Shown: in pieces, positions 53,796 to 62,752 of the stretch
How positions within the stretch are numbered: the first letter of the stretch is position 1
Layout: each line of letters opens with the position of its first letter
NCBI RefSeq assembly: GCF_004000925.1
Contig: NZ_BIME01000001.1
Span: forward strand, 434,001 to 498,000
DNA length: 64,000 bases
DNA from: Paenibacillus illinoisensis NBRC 15959
GTDB taxonomy: Bacteria > Bacillota > Bacilli > Paenibacillales > Paenibacillaceae
Reading direction: 5' to 3'
Made by a program: the position numbers and the translations under genes
The notes under the pieces: model-generated
Databases searched by the model: none
What the model was told of the DNA's origin: nothing
The model's input: the letters and a program-made list of their open reading frames with translations, nothing else

Positions 53796-55352
53796 TTAAA
53801 ATACTTTGGTTGTCCACGATTCGCAGTTCCATGTTTCCGTCACAACATCACGATAGAATTCCGGTTCGTGCGAAATCAATAGAATGCTGCCTTTGTAGGC
53901 TTTGAGCGCGCGTTTCAGCTCATCCTTGGCATCCACGTCTAGATGGTTCGTCGGCTCGTCGAGTACAAGCAGGTTGGTTTCGTTGTTGATCAGTTTGCAC
54001 AGACGCACTTTAGCCTTTTCTCCACCACTCAGTACAGCAACCTTACTCTCAATGTGTTTCGTAGTCAGTCCACATTTCGCAAGTGCAGCACGAACCTCGA
54101 ATTGTGTATAGGACGGGAACTCCTGCCAGATCTCTTCGATACAGGTATTGTAGTTCGCATCCTTCATTTCCTGCTGGAAGTACCCGATCTCCAGATGCTC
54201 CCCGCGCTGAACTGTTCCTTCCAGGGCCGGAATTTCACCCAAAATGCTGCGCATCAGGGTGGTTTTACCGATTCCGTTTGCACCCACGAGTGCAATCTTC
54301 TGACCACGCTCCATACGCAGATCCAGCGGTCTGGACAGTGGCTCGTTGTACCCGATCACCAGCCCTTTGGTTTCAAAAATAAGCTTGCCGGATGTTCTGG
54401 CATCACGGAAGTTGAACTGTGGCTTCGGCTTCTCCTTGGCGAGTTCAATCACATCCATTTTGTCGAGCTTCTTCTGTCTGGACATCGCCATGTTGCGTGT
54501 CGCCACACTGGCCTTATTACGTGCAACAAAATCCTTCAGATCGGCAATTTCCTGCTGCTGACGCTTGTAAGCCGATTCGAGCTGCTGCTTTTTCATTTCA
54601 TAAACTTCCTGGAAGTGATCATAATCACCCACGTAACGGGTCAGATCCTGATTTTCCATGTGATAGATCAAGTTAATGACACTGTTCAGGAATGGAATAT
54701 CATGCGAGATCAGAATAAATGCATTCTCATACTCTTGCAAATAACGCTTCAGCCATTCGATATGCTGTTCATCCAGATAGTTCGTCGGCTCGTCAAGGAG
54801 AAGAATATCCGGCTTTTCAAGCAACAGCTTAGCGAGCAGCACTTTGGTCCGTTGACCACCGCTCAGATCATTAACGTCCTTATCGAGACCGATATCCGTC
54901 AGACCCAGACCGCGTGCAGTCTCGTCCACTTTTGCATCAATCATATAAAAGTCCTGGTTGGTCAGGGTATCCTGGATGGTCCCGACATCCTCAAGCAGCT
55001 GTTCCAGTTCCTCGGGAGTAACGTCTCCCATCTTGCCATACATCTCGTTCATTTCCTGCTCCATGTCGAACAGGTATTGGAACGCACTGCGCAGGATATC
55101 ACGAATGGATTGTCCCTTGTTCAGCACGGCATGCTGATCGAGATATCCCACGCGCATGCGCTTGGACCACTCGACTTTGCCCTCATCGGGCTGGAGCTTG
55201 CCAGTAATAATGTTCATGAAGGTGGATTTACCTTCACCATTGGCCCCAATCAGTCCAATGTGCTCGCCTTTCAACAGGCGGAAAGATACATCGTTAAAGA
55301 TAGCACGGTCACCAAAACCGTGACTTAATTTTTCCACATTTAATATGCTCAT
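53796..55352 (-). CDS. ABC-F family ATPase (YkpA/YbiT-like)
   Basis: A 518-residue soluble protein with two ABC ATPase domains and no membrane part. Domain 1: Walker A GANGEGKST, signature LSGGQRTKVLLAKLLLEKPDILLLDEPTNYLD. Domain 2: Walker A GANGIGKTTLMRS, signature VLSGGEKAKVRLCKL, then LLVLDEPTNHLDV. The charged linker (YEMKKQQLESAYKRQQQEIADLKDF) is the P-site tRNA-interaction motif of ABC-F proteins. It is most like housekeeping translation factors of the YkpA/YbiT type rather than antibiotic-protection ABC-Fs. RBS AAAGGTG. Monocistronic. Confidence 0.93.
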   Translation of the reverse strand: MSILNVEKLSHGFGDRAIFNDVSFRLLKGEHIGLIGANGEGKSTFMNIITGKLQPDEGKVEWSKRMRVGYLDQHAVLNKGQSIRDILRSAFQYLFDMEQEMNEMYGKMGDVTPEELEQLLEDVGTIQDTLTNQDFYMIDAKVDETARGLGLTDIGLDKDVNDLSGGQRTKVLLAKLLLEKPDILLLDEPTNYLDEQHIEWLKRYLQEYENAFILISHDIPFLNSVINLIYHMENQDLTRYVGDYDHFQEVYEMKKQQLESAYKRQQQEIADLKDFVARNKASVATRNMAMSRQKKLDKMDVIELAKEKPKPQFNFRDARTSGKLIFETKGLVIGYNEPLSRPLDLRMERGQKIALVGANGIGKTTLMRSILGEIPALEGTVQRGEHLEIGYFQQEMKDANYNTCIEEIWQEFPSYTQFEVRAALAKCGLTTKHIESKVAVLSGGEKAKVRLCKLINNETNLLVLDEPTNHLDVDAKDELKRALKAYKGSILLISHEPEFYRDVVTETWNCESWTTKVF

Positions 55353-55512
55353 TCATGACACCTTTTCTATATAGACTTCATTCCTGTATATTATAATCGT
55401 TATAACCTGCACAACTCAACGCCATATTTGCCTTATGTGCATGAATCGGTTAAAATTTGGCCTTAAACTACTATAGAACGGAGCTCTCTCAAGCGAGCAT
55501 CAGGTGAACATT

Positions 55513-55965
55513 ATGATTGAAGTAAAACAATCCAAATTGGGTGATGGCGAATTTAATCGAGGGGTTTTTGCCACAGTGGATATTCCCAAAGGCCAATTGA
55601 TCCATCAGGCCCCGGTTGTCCCTTATCCCAACGAAGACCACGAACATGTCGAAAAAACGATCCTGGAGGATTATGTATTTGAGTACGGTGCCAACCACAC
55701 CGCCATTTTGCTGGGATACGGCAGCTTGATCAATCATTCGTACGAGCCCAACGCAACCTATGATATCAACTTTGAAAACCATACATTTGACTTCTATGCT
55801 TATACAGATATCAAAGCGGGCGAAGAGATCCTGATCAATTACAATGGCGAAGAAGACAACATGGACCCGTTATGGTTCCTGGACGATTATGAAGATCGGA
55901 TGCGTGAGCTGAACGAAGCTGAGGAACGTAACGAAGAGAATGGTGAGAACAACGAAACGAAGTAA
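55513..55965 (+). CDS. Small SET-domain protein
   Basis: A 150-residue protein that is almost entirely a SET domain, the fold of lysine methyltransferases. GVFATVDIPKGQLIHQAPVV at the N terminus, YGSLINHSYEPNATYDINFE (the NHSxxPN motif for S-adenosylmethionine) and DIKAGEEILINYNGEE (GEE..xxYG-like tyrosine) are visible. There is no pre- or post-SET Cys cluster. The tail is very acidic (EAEERNEENGENNETK). The target protein is unknown. The start at 55513 follows AGGTG. It stands alone between two genes on the other strand. Confidence 0.87.
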   Translation: MIEVKQSKLGDGEFNRGVFATVDIPKGQLIHQAPVVPYPNEDHEHVEKTILEDYVFEYGANHTAILLGYGSLINHSYEPNATYDINFENHTFDFYAYTDIKAGEEILINYNGEEDNMDPLWFLDDYEDRMRELNEAEERNEENGENNETK

Positions 55966-56071
55966 TTTGGGTGTAAAAATGAGTAATCCAGAGACAAGAC
56001 AGAATAATCGCAGCGTTACATCTCGCGGAATTCCTGCTGAACATTCTGTCTGCTCCCTTCTCCAGAACGTA

Positions 56072-56109
56072 AACAAGCAAGCCTTCCACACAGGAAGGAC
56101 TTGCTTGTT
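56072..56109. terminator. Stem-loop between SET and DUF1349 genes
   Basis: AACAAGCAAGCCTTCC...GGAAGGACTTGCTTGTT, a long stem between convergent genes. T tracts are short on both strands, so termination may be partial. Confidence 0.6.
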
Positions 56110-56146
56110 AGGCATGGAAAGAACCGTTCAACGGTTGCTATCGTTC

Positions 56147-56758
56147 TCAATCCAGTATCGGAGGATCGGTGTGCAAATCCTCGTCAGGTGTCGTTGTTCT
56201 CCACTTCGTGAATGCCACCTCAAACCCTGCACGCTTGGGTGAACACAGAAACGGACCCGCCTGCTTGTCCACCGGATAGGCAAAACGCGCCACCCGAATG
56301 GTTCGCCAAGGATGTTCGTCCGTACGCGCCCGAATGACTACCGCTTCGTTGTGGTAAGAAGCTCGAATGGTAACCTTACGTCCACCCCATTCCGGAACGG
56401 GAGATAGCGACCAGTCCGAGAAGTGATCCGTTACTACAGCGCCGACATGAACGACCCCATCGTTCACTTCTACTCCAGCCTTGATCCATTGTTCACGACT
56501 GTGCCAGAGCATTAAACCTGCTTGATCATAAAGTTCAGTAAAAGAGCTTAGATCAAACGTAATCTCGACGGCTTCTTTTCCGTCCCACGGCGACAGAAGG
56601 GCATGTCCATTTTGGTGACTGAATCCATAGAACGTGTTCTCCCAAAAATCACTGCCTTCCTGTGCCTCCACAATGAAACGTTCTCCCTCTTTACGGGTTG
56701 CAACCGGTTCAGTGGTCCATTTGGCATCTGATGTACCCAGAAATTGTGCTGCAGACAT
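56147..56758 (-). CDS. DUF1349-domain protein
   Basis: A 203-residue protein of the DUF1349/YeeE-like beta-sandwich family, related in fold to concanavalin-like lectins. Landmarks are SDFWENTFYGFSHQNGHALLSPW near the start, the core DQAGLMLWHSREQWIKAGVEVNDGVVHVGAVVTDHFSDWS, and FLCSPKRAGFEVAFTKW at the end. It has no signal peptide. It follows the flavoprotein gene by 29 bp with RBS GGGAGGG, so it belongs to the osmoprotectant operon transcript. Function unknown; carbohydrate binding or hydrolysis is possible. Confidence 0.83.
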   Translation of the reverse strand: MSAAQFLGTSDAKWTTEPVATRKEGERFIVEAQEGSDFWENTFYGFSHQNGHALLSPWDGKEAVEITFDLSSFTELYDQAGLMLWHSREQWIKAGVEVNDGVVHVGAVVTDHFSDWSLSPVPEWGGRKVTIRASYHNEAVVIRARTDEHPWRTIRVARFAYPVDKQAGPFLCSPKRAGFEVAFTKWRTTTPDEDLHTDPPILD

Positions 56759-56787
56759 GTTTTCAACACCCTCCCATAATTAAAACG

Positions 56788-58131
56788 TTAAATCAAAGAG
56801 CTCAAATCCGATGCAGCCGTAGGATATGCAAAATTCAAGGTGCTTAACTGATCCGCTGTCAGTTCGAACTGAATGGCCATGGCAAACAGGTTAATCAGCT
56901 CTTCGGTCTCGCTGCCGAGTACATGGGCTCCCAGGATGCGTCCTGAGTCGTTGTCGATCACCACTTTGGCCATGGCATACTTCTCATTTGTCCGTTTATA
57001 AGTATACCATTGCGACATGTCATTTACCTTCACCTCGTAGCCTTCCTCCTGCGCTTGATCCACGCTAAGACCAACAGAGCCAAGAGATGGTACGGTAAAC
57101 ACGATGGACGGCATAACATTGTAGTTCGGCTTAGTATGATTGCCCTTCAGCAGATTCATGGCGACAGCCCGTGATTCCTGACCGGCAAGAGGCGTTAGAG
57201 GAAGCCCCTTCGTTGCAGCAACGTCACCGGCTGCATATACTTTGGGGTTGCTGGTGCTTTGTAAATACTCATTCACGGTAATACCTCTCTCACTACAACT
57301 GACCTTCCCCTTTTCCAGTTCCAACCCATCCACGTTAGGGATACGTCCCGCTCCATGCACGACCCTTCCACCATGCCACTGATGATCGGCTCCGTTCCGG
57401 GTACCACCGACCACGAAGGTCTCCCCCTGTTTCCGAATGGACTTCACTTCCGCGTTCAGATGAACGTGAATGCCGATCTCTTCCGATTTTCGAACCAGCA
57501 AGTCAACAAGCTCCGGATCAAACTGCTCCAGCGGCTGCTCTCCCCGGTGGATAATGTGCACCTCGCTTCCTGCTCTTGCAGCGATGTGAGCAAATTCAAA
57601 CGCAATGTAACCTCCGCCCACCAAAACCAGTTGATTCGGAAGCTGTTCCAGTTCCAGAAAATCATCGCTGTAAAGAAGATGCTCTGAGCCATCTATTGGG
57701 AGCGGTGCAGGCTGCGCGCCTGTTGCAATCAGAATATGTTTTCCATGCAGAACTTCATCTCCCACACGAATGTGATCTTCATCTACAAAAGAAGCCTTGC
57801 CATGGAAGGTATCCATGCCGGCCTGTTTGAATTTATCCTCGCTGGCTCTCGGAATGCTCTCCGTAAATGTTCGTTTGAAGGCCATAAGTTCCCGCCAGTT
57901 TATGGTCGTTCTTCCCTGAACACCCTTCCCCAGCATTCGTTCATTCCAGTCGATCAGTTGAGCAGCTCCCGCTAATACTTTCTTCGGATCGCAGCCTCGC
58001 AGCGCGCAAGTTCCGCCAAATTCACGCTCATCAATCACGGCTATTTTCCAACCAGCTTCAGCACAGCGAGATACAACTGAATTCGCTGCACTTCCGGTTC
58101 CTATTGCGATTAAATCGTATACATGTGTCAT
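56788..58131 (-). CDS. Pyridine nucleotide-disulfide oxidoreductase
   Basis: A 447-residue FAD/NAD(P) flavoprotein of the glutathione/mercuric reductase class. The FAD motif is DLIAIGTGSAANSVVSRCAEAG. The redox-active pair is FGGTCALRGCDPKK, where the usual CxxxxC is kept as CALRGC. The NAD(P) motif is LVLVGGGYIAFEFAHIAARAG. VYAAGDVAATKGLPLTPLAGQE binds FAD, and a dimerisation domain follows. The C-terminal His-Pro pair of glutathione reductase is not seen, so the substrate is unclear. It starts 35 bp after the opuC-like gene in the same direction. Confidence 0.9.
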   Translation of the reverse strand: MTHVYDLIAIGTGSAANSVVSRCAEAGWKIAVIDEREFGGTCALRGCDPKKVLAGAAQLIDWNERMLGKGVQGRTTINWRELMAFKRTFTESIPRASEDKFKQAGMDTFHGKASFVDEDHIRVGDEVLHGKHILIATGAQPAPLPIDGSEHLLYSDDFLELEQLPNQLVLVGGGYIAFEFAHIAARAGSEVHIIHRGEQPLEQFDPELVDLLVRKSEEIGIHVHLNAEVKSIRKQGETFVVGGTRNGADHQWHGGRVVHGAGRIPNVDGLELEKGKVSCSERGITVNEYLQSTSNPKVYAAGDVAATKGLPLTPLAGQESRAVAMNLLKGNHTKPNYNVMPSIVFTVPSLGSVGLSVDQAQEEGYEVKVNDMSQWYTYKRTNEKYAMAKVVIDNDSGRILGAHVLGSETEELINLFAMAIQFELTADQLSTLNFAYPTAASDLSSLI

Positions 58132-58166
58132 GAATTGTCCCTCCTGTTCTCTTTTCCCATTGAAAA

Positions 58167-59681
58167 TTATAGTAAACCCGCCTTCTGTAAATAGTCGGAC
58201 GCTACCTGCTCCGGACGGGCTCCATTCACATTGACCTCATAATTCATCTGACGCATCTCATCATCAGTAATGCGTCCCGCCAGCTGATTCAGTATCTCGA
58301 TCAGCTGCGGATAGGCATCTGCCGTCTCCTTGCGCAGCAGCGGAGCTCCCTGATATGGCGGAAATAGCTCCTGATCATCTTCAAGTACCACGAGATTATA
58401 CTGCCTGAGCTCACTGTCCGTGGAATAGGCATCAACCAGATTAATATCACCTCGCTGAAGAGCTGCATATCGAAGTTTGGGTTCCATTGTGGCGACATTA
58501 GGAAACTGAATGCCATATTTCTTCTGTATCCCCAGATAACCGTCCTCACGGTCCGAGAATTCCAGTGTGAACCCAGCCTTAATCTGCTTCTGGGCAGACT
58601 TGAGGTCTGATATGGTTTTCAGGTTATATTGGTCGGAAACCTCCTGAGGGACCGCCAGCGTATATGTGTTGTTGTAATTCATCGGGTTCAAGAGCACCAT
58701 ACCAAATTGGCTAAGCATTCCGTCTCTTGCCTGTTCGTAAACCTGCGTGCGATCCGTATTAACAGCCGTTTCCTTCAAGAATTCTGATATTGCTGTACCA
58801 GTAAATTCGGGGTAGATATCAATGTCGCCGGATCGTAGAGCATTGAACAAAAACGGAGTCTTCCCCAAACCAGGTTTCAATTCAACCGTAAGATCTGTAT
58901 GCTCCTCAATCAGCAGCTTGTACATGTTAATGAGAATCTCAGGCTCTGCATCCAGCTTACCCGCAATGACCAGGTCCTTCTGTCCGCCGCGGAATAATAG
59001 CGGAAGGGTAATCACAAGTATAGCGATTAAGGCCAGTGTACCAAGTGTACCCACCGTTTTTCGAAAAGACAGCCGTTGGAACTGCCTTAGCAGGACATCG
59101 AACAAAATCGCCAGTAATGCTGCCGGTATCGCACCTAAAATAATAAGTGATGTATCATTACGATCGATCCCGAGCAAAATCAGATCACCAAGGCCACCTG
59201 CGCCAATTAATGCTGCTAGAGTTGCGGTACCCACGATAAGAACCATTGCCGTACGAATCCCTGCCATAATGACAGGCGTTGCCAGCGGCAGCTCCACTTT
59301 GCTCAAACGCTGACGACTATTCATGCCCATCGCATTGGCGGCTTCAATCATGGAAGGGTCCACTTCGGTTATCCCTGTATAAGTATTGCGGAGTATCGGA
59401 AGCAGGGCATACACCACTAGTGCAATAATCGCTGGTACTGTACCGATACCGAACAGCGGAATGAGCAACCCAAGAAGAGCAAGTGATGGAATGGTCTGCA
59501 AGATAGCTGTAACACCGATGATCGGTTCAGCAACTTTGGGTTTTCGGGTCAGATAAATGCCGAGTGGAATTGCAATGAGAACGGCGAGAAACAGGGCGAT
59601 AAATGAAATCTGGACATGCTCCAGAAGAGCTGTTAACAACTGCCCTTTGCGCTCATTAAATACCTCTGAGAATTTACTCAT
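58167..59681 (-). CDS. Fused osmoprotectant ABC permease and binding protein (OpuCB-OpuCC type)
   Basis: A 504-residue fusion. Residues 1-230 are a glycine betaine/choline-type permease with several membrane segments and the EAA-like loop IEAANAMGMNSRQRLSKVELPLATPVIMAGI. The C-terminal ~270 residues form an extracytoplasmic binding domain (DLVIAGKLDAEPEILINMYKLLIEE, GDIDIYPEFTGTAISEFL, NNTYTLAVPQEVSDQY, VDAYSTDSELRQYNLVVLEDD). The binding pocket therefore stays tethered to the channel, as in OpuA/OpuC-like fused systems. ATG 59681 overlaps the ATPase gene by 8 bp, with RBS GGGGTGA. Confidence 0.92.
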   Translation of the reverse strand: MSKFSEVFNERKGQLLTALLEHVQISFIALFLAVLIAIPLGIYLTRKPKVAEPIIGVTAILQTIPSLALLGLLIPLFGIGTVPAIIALVVYALLPILRNTYTGITEVDPSMIEAANAMGMNSRQRLSKVELPLATPVIMAGIRTAMVLIVGTATLAALIGAGGLGDLILLGIDRNDTSLIILGAIPAALLAILFDVLLRQFQRLSFRKTVGTLGTLALIAILVITLPLLFRGGQKDLVIAGKLDAEPEILINMYKLLIEEHTDLTVELKPGLGKTPFLFNALRSGDIDIYPEFTGTAISEFLKETAVNTDRTQVYEQARDGMLSQFGMVLLNPMNYNNTYTLAVPQEVSDQYNLKTISDLKSAQKQIKAGFTLEFSDREDGYLGIQKKYGIQFPNVATMEPKLRYAALQRGDINLVDAYSTDSELRQYNLVVLEDDQELFPPYQGAPLLRKETADAYPQLIEILNQLAGRITDDEMRQMNYEVNVNGARPEQVASDYLQKAGLL

Positions 59682-60678
59682 GGGTCTCACCCCGCTCTTG
59701 CAGCTGACCAGACCAGTACCTCAGCACATCCGCCCTGCTCACTTGTCCTACAATCTGATGATTCTTCTCAACCAGCAAGGTATCGTATGCATCCAAGACA
59801 TCTAATAAATCCATCAATGTCATAGAAATCGGTACCGCTGTCTTGGCAGACTTCGGAACATGGCCTGGAGCAATAGATGTCATAATCGATTCAAGATTGA
59901 ATTTTGACTGAATATGAGAAGACAAGTGCACGCTATGATCTTGAATCACATCTGTGCCAGGACTTCCGACAAAATGACGTACAAATTCATCCGCGGGGTT
60001 CTGTAACAGCTCTTCAGGTGTTCCCACCTGCAGTACTTGTCCATCCTTCAAAATACATATGCGATCCCCCAGCTTCATGGCTTCTTGTATGTCATGCGTA
60101 ACAAACACAATCGTTTTCTTCATCTGACGCTGAATCTCCAGAATATCGTCCTGCAATTTCTCCCTGCTCATCGGGTCGAGCGCACTGAACGGTTCATCCA
60201 TAAGTACAATCTCCGGATCAGCCGCCAGTGCCCGCAGTACGCCAATTCTTTGCTGCTGTCCACCCGACAGTTCTGCTGGTTTGCGATCACTGTAGATCTC
60301 TCCGCTTAAACCCACCATATCAAGCAAGTTATGTACCCGTTCATGAATCTGGGCAGGCTTCCATTTTCTCAATTCAGGAACAACAGCGATATTTTCGGCA
60401 ATCGTCATGTGCGGAAACAAGGCGATCTGCTGCAGTACATACCCGATATTCCAGCGTAATTCGTGAATGTTAAATTCATCGATTGGCCGCTCCTGGATAC
60501 GAATCGTTCCATCCGTTCGTTCAATCAGGCGATTTATCATTTTGAGCATCGTCGTTTTGCCGCAGCCGCTAGGCCCAATCATGACCAATAGTTCGCCTTT
60601 ATTGATTTTGAGGTTAACCTGATGAAGAGCCTGGGTCCCATCAGGGTATTGCTTGGATACATTTTCGAATTCAATCAT
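59674..60678 (-). CDS. Osmoprotectant ABC transporter ATPase (OpuCA/ProV type)
   Basis: A 334-residue ABC ATPase for quaternary-ammonium osmolyte uptake. Walker A GPSGCGKTTMLKMINRL, signature LSGGQQQRIGVLRALA, Walker B EIVLMDEPFSALD and H-loop FVTHDIQEAMKLGDR are present. The C-terminal ~70 residues keep one CBS-like motif (MTLMDLLDVLDAYDTLLVEKNHQIVGQVSRADVLRYW), which in OpuCA/OpuA senses ionic strength or c-di-AMP. It is the first gene of a four-gene unit: ATPase, fused permease/binding protein, disulfide flavoprotein, DUF1349 protein. RBS AAAGGAG. Confidence 0.93.
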   Translation of the reverse strand: MIEFENVSKQYPDGTQALHQVNLKINKGELLVMIGPSGCGKTTMLKMINRLIERTDGTIRIQERPIDEFNIHELRWNIGYVLQQIALFPHMTIAENIAVVPELRKWKPAQIHERVHNLLDMVGLSGEIYSDRKPAELSGGQQQRIGVLRALAADPEIVLMDEPFSALDPMSREKLQDDILEIQRQMKKTIVFVTHDIQEAMKLGDRICILKDGQVLQVGTPEELLQNPADEFVRHFVGSPGTDVIQDHSVHLSSHIQSKFNLESIMTSIAPGHVPKSAKTAVPISMTLMDLLDVLDAYDTLLVEKNHQIVGQVSRADVLRYWSGQLQERGETHE

Positions 60679-60800
60679 CCGTACGCGTCTCTCCTTTAAT
60701 TAACCTTTCGTTCTCATCTATTTCCCCAAAAGAACACCCCAATAATCATTACTTTTGGCGAAGACCTTCTTCATATCGCATCGGACGTGTAGAAATTTAT

Positions 60801-60831
60801 TTGCTTTGATTTTGGGGCAAGGTGGTATAAT
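60801..60831 (+). promoter_or_regulatory. Promoter of HesB-like gene
   Basis: A perfect -10 TATAAT (60826-60831) preceded by GG; the best -35 is TTGCTT (60801-60806) at a 19-bp spacing, longer than ideal. Confidence 0.5.
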
Positions 60832-60899
60832 GAAAGGAGACCTTAATTTTCTATCATTTACATTTCAGGACCATTTTCAATATATAAGGAGTGAGCATT

Positions 60900-61262
60900 A
60901 TGCATATTCAAATTACAGATCTGGCTGCAGTGAGATTAACTGAGAGCTTGAATGACCAACCTGGCTACTTCAAAGTGTTCTATGACACTGAAGGCTGTGG
61001 CTGTAACGGAATTCTGGTCCTCTTGATTGTAGATGAACCTGCTGCACTGGATGAGCAGATCGAGACCAACCTGGTTCCATTCTATGTTGATCCGAAACAA
61101 CAATTAAATCTCGAACAGCATATGAAGCTGGATACGGAGGAAAACTATCCTTCTTTCACGTTGAGCAGTGATTCCGGTGTACTTAGCAGCAACGTTCGGG
61201 TTAGGGATACGCGAGCTGTAAATGCGGGAAAATCCAGTGCACCTGATGCATGCATGCTGTAA
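60900..61262 (+). CDS. HesB/IscA-like iron-sulfur domain protein
   Basis: A 120-residue protein of the HesB-like (Fe-S biosynthesis) fold: MHIQITDLAAVRLTESLNDQPGYFKVFYDTEGCGCNGILVLLIVDEP. Two Cys in the EGCGCNG turn are visible, and one Cys near the C terminus (DACML), which could give a three-Cys site as in A-type carriers but is placed differently from IscA (no terminal CGC). It resembles the uncharacterised YneR/YqkB-type proteins of Bacillus. RBS AAGGAG is 8 bases before ATG 60900. Monocistronic with a terminator. Confidence 0.82.
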   Translation: MHIQITDLAAVRLTESLNDQPGYFKVFYDTEGCGCNGILVLLIVDEPAALDEQIETNLVPFYVDPKQQLNLEQHMKLDTEENYPSFTLSSDSGVLSSNVRVRDTRAVNAGKSSAPDACML

Positions 61263-61320
61263 ACAAGAACCGTTCATTTTCTTAAACAATCGTTGAACAT
61301 TAAATATCCAGATAAGCAAA

Positions 61321-61343
61321 GGCTCTGCACTGAATGCAGAGTC
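61321..61343 (+). terminator. Terminator of HesB-like gene
   Basis: GGCTCTGCA-ctgaa-TGCAGAGTC followed by TTTTTTTG. Confidence 0.92.
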
Positions 61344-61429
61344 TTTTTTTGTGTTCCTTTTGGCCAAATGAACGAAACTATGAATCTCGCATGATTTGTT
61401 TACAACTCGGAAACAATTGGAGAACCTCT

Positions 61430-61438
61430 TGATATAAT
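61430..61438 (+). promoter_or_regulatory. Extended -10 promoter of VanY-type gene
   Basis: TGATATAAT is an extended -10 (TATAAT at 61433-61438), with only a weak -35 at the right distance. It lies 90 bp before the start. Confidence 0.5.
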
Positions 61439-61527
61439 CCTCTAGTATACTCGGTATATAGAAAAGCATGTCTGGAATTTATCGGATGCAGCATGCGAGA
61501 GATTCATCAACCCCGAGGAGGAACATC

Positions 61528-62304
61528 ATGAAATCATCTACACGCAAATCTATCATATCCACGCTGCTCATAGGGTCTGTCTTAGCAGGTACTGCCTTCA
61601 CTACATTGCCCTTTGGACCATCCATGACGCCAGTCGCATCGGCTGCCAGCTCCAGTTTCACTCAATTTTTGCACGATAACGCGCCAAGCCGCACTATTAA
61701 AACAAGCAGCAGCGGTCTCGCAACCGTAACGAATCTATCCAGCACCGTGGTACTGGTGAACAAAAAAAGAAATCTGCCTTCAACCTATGCACCAAAAGAT
61801 TTGGTTGTACCCAACATTCCATTCAGCTTCTCCGGCTCCAGTCCGAAGAAACAAATGCGCAAGGTCGCTGCTACCGCGATTGAAAAGCTGTTTGCAGCAG
61901 CTAAAAAAGACGGCATTGATATCAAGGCCGTATCGGGTTACCGCTCCTATTCCACACAAAAATCGATTTTCGAACGCAATGCAAGTATCAAAGGTGAAGC
62001 CGTGGCCAATAAGACAAGTGCCCGCCCAGGTCAAAGTGAACATCAAACCGGGCTTGCCATGGATATCTCCAGTGCATCCGTCGGCTATGATCTGCAGCAA
62101 AGTTTCGGGAACACCAAAGAAGGCAAATGGCTGAAAGCCAATGCCCACAAGTACGGATTTATTATCCGCTACGGCAAGGATCAGGAGAAACTGACCGGTT
62201 ATTCCTATGAACCTTGGCATGTGCGTTACGTCGGGGTTTATATCGCAGGGGAAATCACGAGTCAGAAACTGACCCTTGAACAATATCTGGAGCGTGCCAA
62301 ATAA
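61528..62304 (+). CDS. D-alanyl-D-alanine carboxypeptidase, VanY/M15B type
   Basis: A 258-residue exported zinc peptidase that trims the terminal D-Ala of peptidoglycan stems. The signal peptide reads TRKSIISTLLIGSVLAGTAFTTLPFG and ends near PVASAA. The catalytic domain has VSGYRSYSTQKSIFERNA, the zinc motif SARPGQSEHQTGLAMDI (His and Asp ligands) and the C-terminal EPWHVRYVG (Glu base and third ligand His). ATG 61528 follows GAGGAGG; the frame opens 20 codons earlier. It stands alone, with no vancomycin-resistance genes nearby, so a housekeeping wall role is likely. Confidence 0.93.
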   Translation: MKSSTRKSIISTLLIGSVLAGTAFTTLPFGPSMTPVASAASSSFTQFLHDNAPSRTIKTSSSGLATVTNLSSTVVLVNKKRNLPSTYAPKDLVVPNIPFSFSGSSPKKQMRKVAATAIEKLFAAAKKDGIDIKAVSGYRSYSTQKSIFERNASIKGEAVANKTSARPGQSEHQTGLAMDISSASVGYDLQQSFGNTKEGKWLKANAHKYGFIIRYGKDQEKLTGYSYEPWHVRYVGVYIAGEITSQKLTLEQYLERAK

Positions 62305-62449
62305 CGAAGAGGTTGCTGTATATTAAGGAAAAAATGAATGAACCAGGAGCCGGAGCCCGGAAGGGGCATTCTGCTCCTGCATTCTGCACGATAACTACAT
62401 GGTGCTTATAGTTAAGACATTATACGTTTCTGCAGCAACATTCTTATGA
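62305..62449. other. Intergenic stem-loop after VanY-type gene
   Basis: A long imperfect stem-loop (CAGGAGC...GCTCCTG, 62344-62379) without a T run lies between the VanY-type gene and the small minus-strand gene. It may be a weak terminator. Confidence 0.4.
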
Positions 62450-62689
62450 TCAAAAACTGACCATTCTTTTGACTGCGAGAGGCAGTCGTTTCAAACCTTC
62501 GGTTCCCGCCCAGGAACCTGCTCCTGCCAGGAGTGCATTGTGACACAAATAAAATGCAGCATGGTAGGCAAGCGTGCCAACGATGATTTCCATGACCAAA
62601 AATCGCTTCAGTGTGGAGGATTGAATGACATATACCTTGAATTCGTGATAGGAGCTCTCCCTCCTGAATCTGGTGATGAACGTCCTCAT
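62450..62689 (-). CDS. Small 79-residue protein, possibly membrane-associated
   Basis: I do not recognise a family. It has a basic N-terminal part (MRTFITRFRRESSY), one hydrophobic stretch (FLVMEIIVGTLAYHAAFYLCHNALLAGAGSW) that could span the membrane, and a basic tail. AGAGGTG 5 bases before ATG is a strong ribosome binding site, which is why it is called; overlapping frames (62412-62696 minus, 62540-62752 plus) lack one. It is transcribed divergently from the nitroreductase gene and may share its operator region (62753-62769). Function unknown. Confidence 0.5.
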   Translation of the reverse strand: MRTFITRFRRESSYHEFKVYVIQSSTLKRFLVMEIIVGTLAYHAAFYLCHNALLAGAGSWAGTEGLKRLPLAVKRMVSF

Positions 62690-62752
62690 GTTTCACCTCT
62701 ACTGTTTTTATTTAAGGTTATGGCCCTTTGGTCTTGTCTTATTCGAAAATAA

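Noticed and set aside
53425-53799. 124-codon plus-strand open frame between the GH43 and ABC-F genes
   Set aside because: It starts inside the cre box, has no Shine-Dalgarno sequence, and runs through the ABC-F terminator.
53943-55328. 461-codon plus-strand open frame opposite the ABC-F gene
   Set aside because: Antisense to an unmistakable ABC-F coding sequence; hydrophobic, His/Gln/Leu-rich composition typical of shadow frames.
62412-62752. Alternative frames (62412-62696 minus; 62540-62752 plus) in the same stretch as the 79-residue gene
   Set aside because: Neither has a usable ribosome binding site, while the 62450-62689 frame does.
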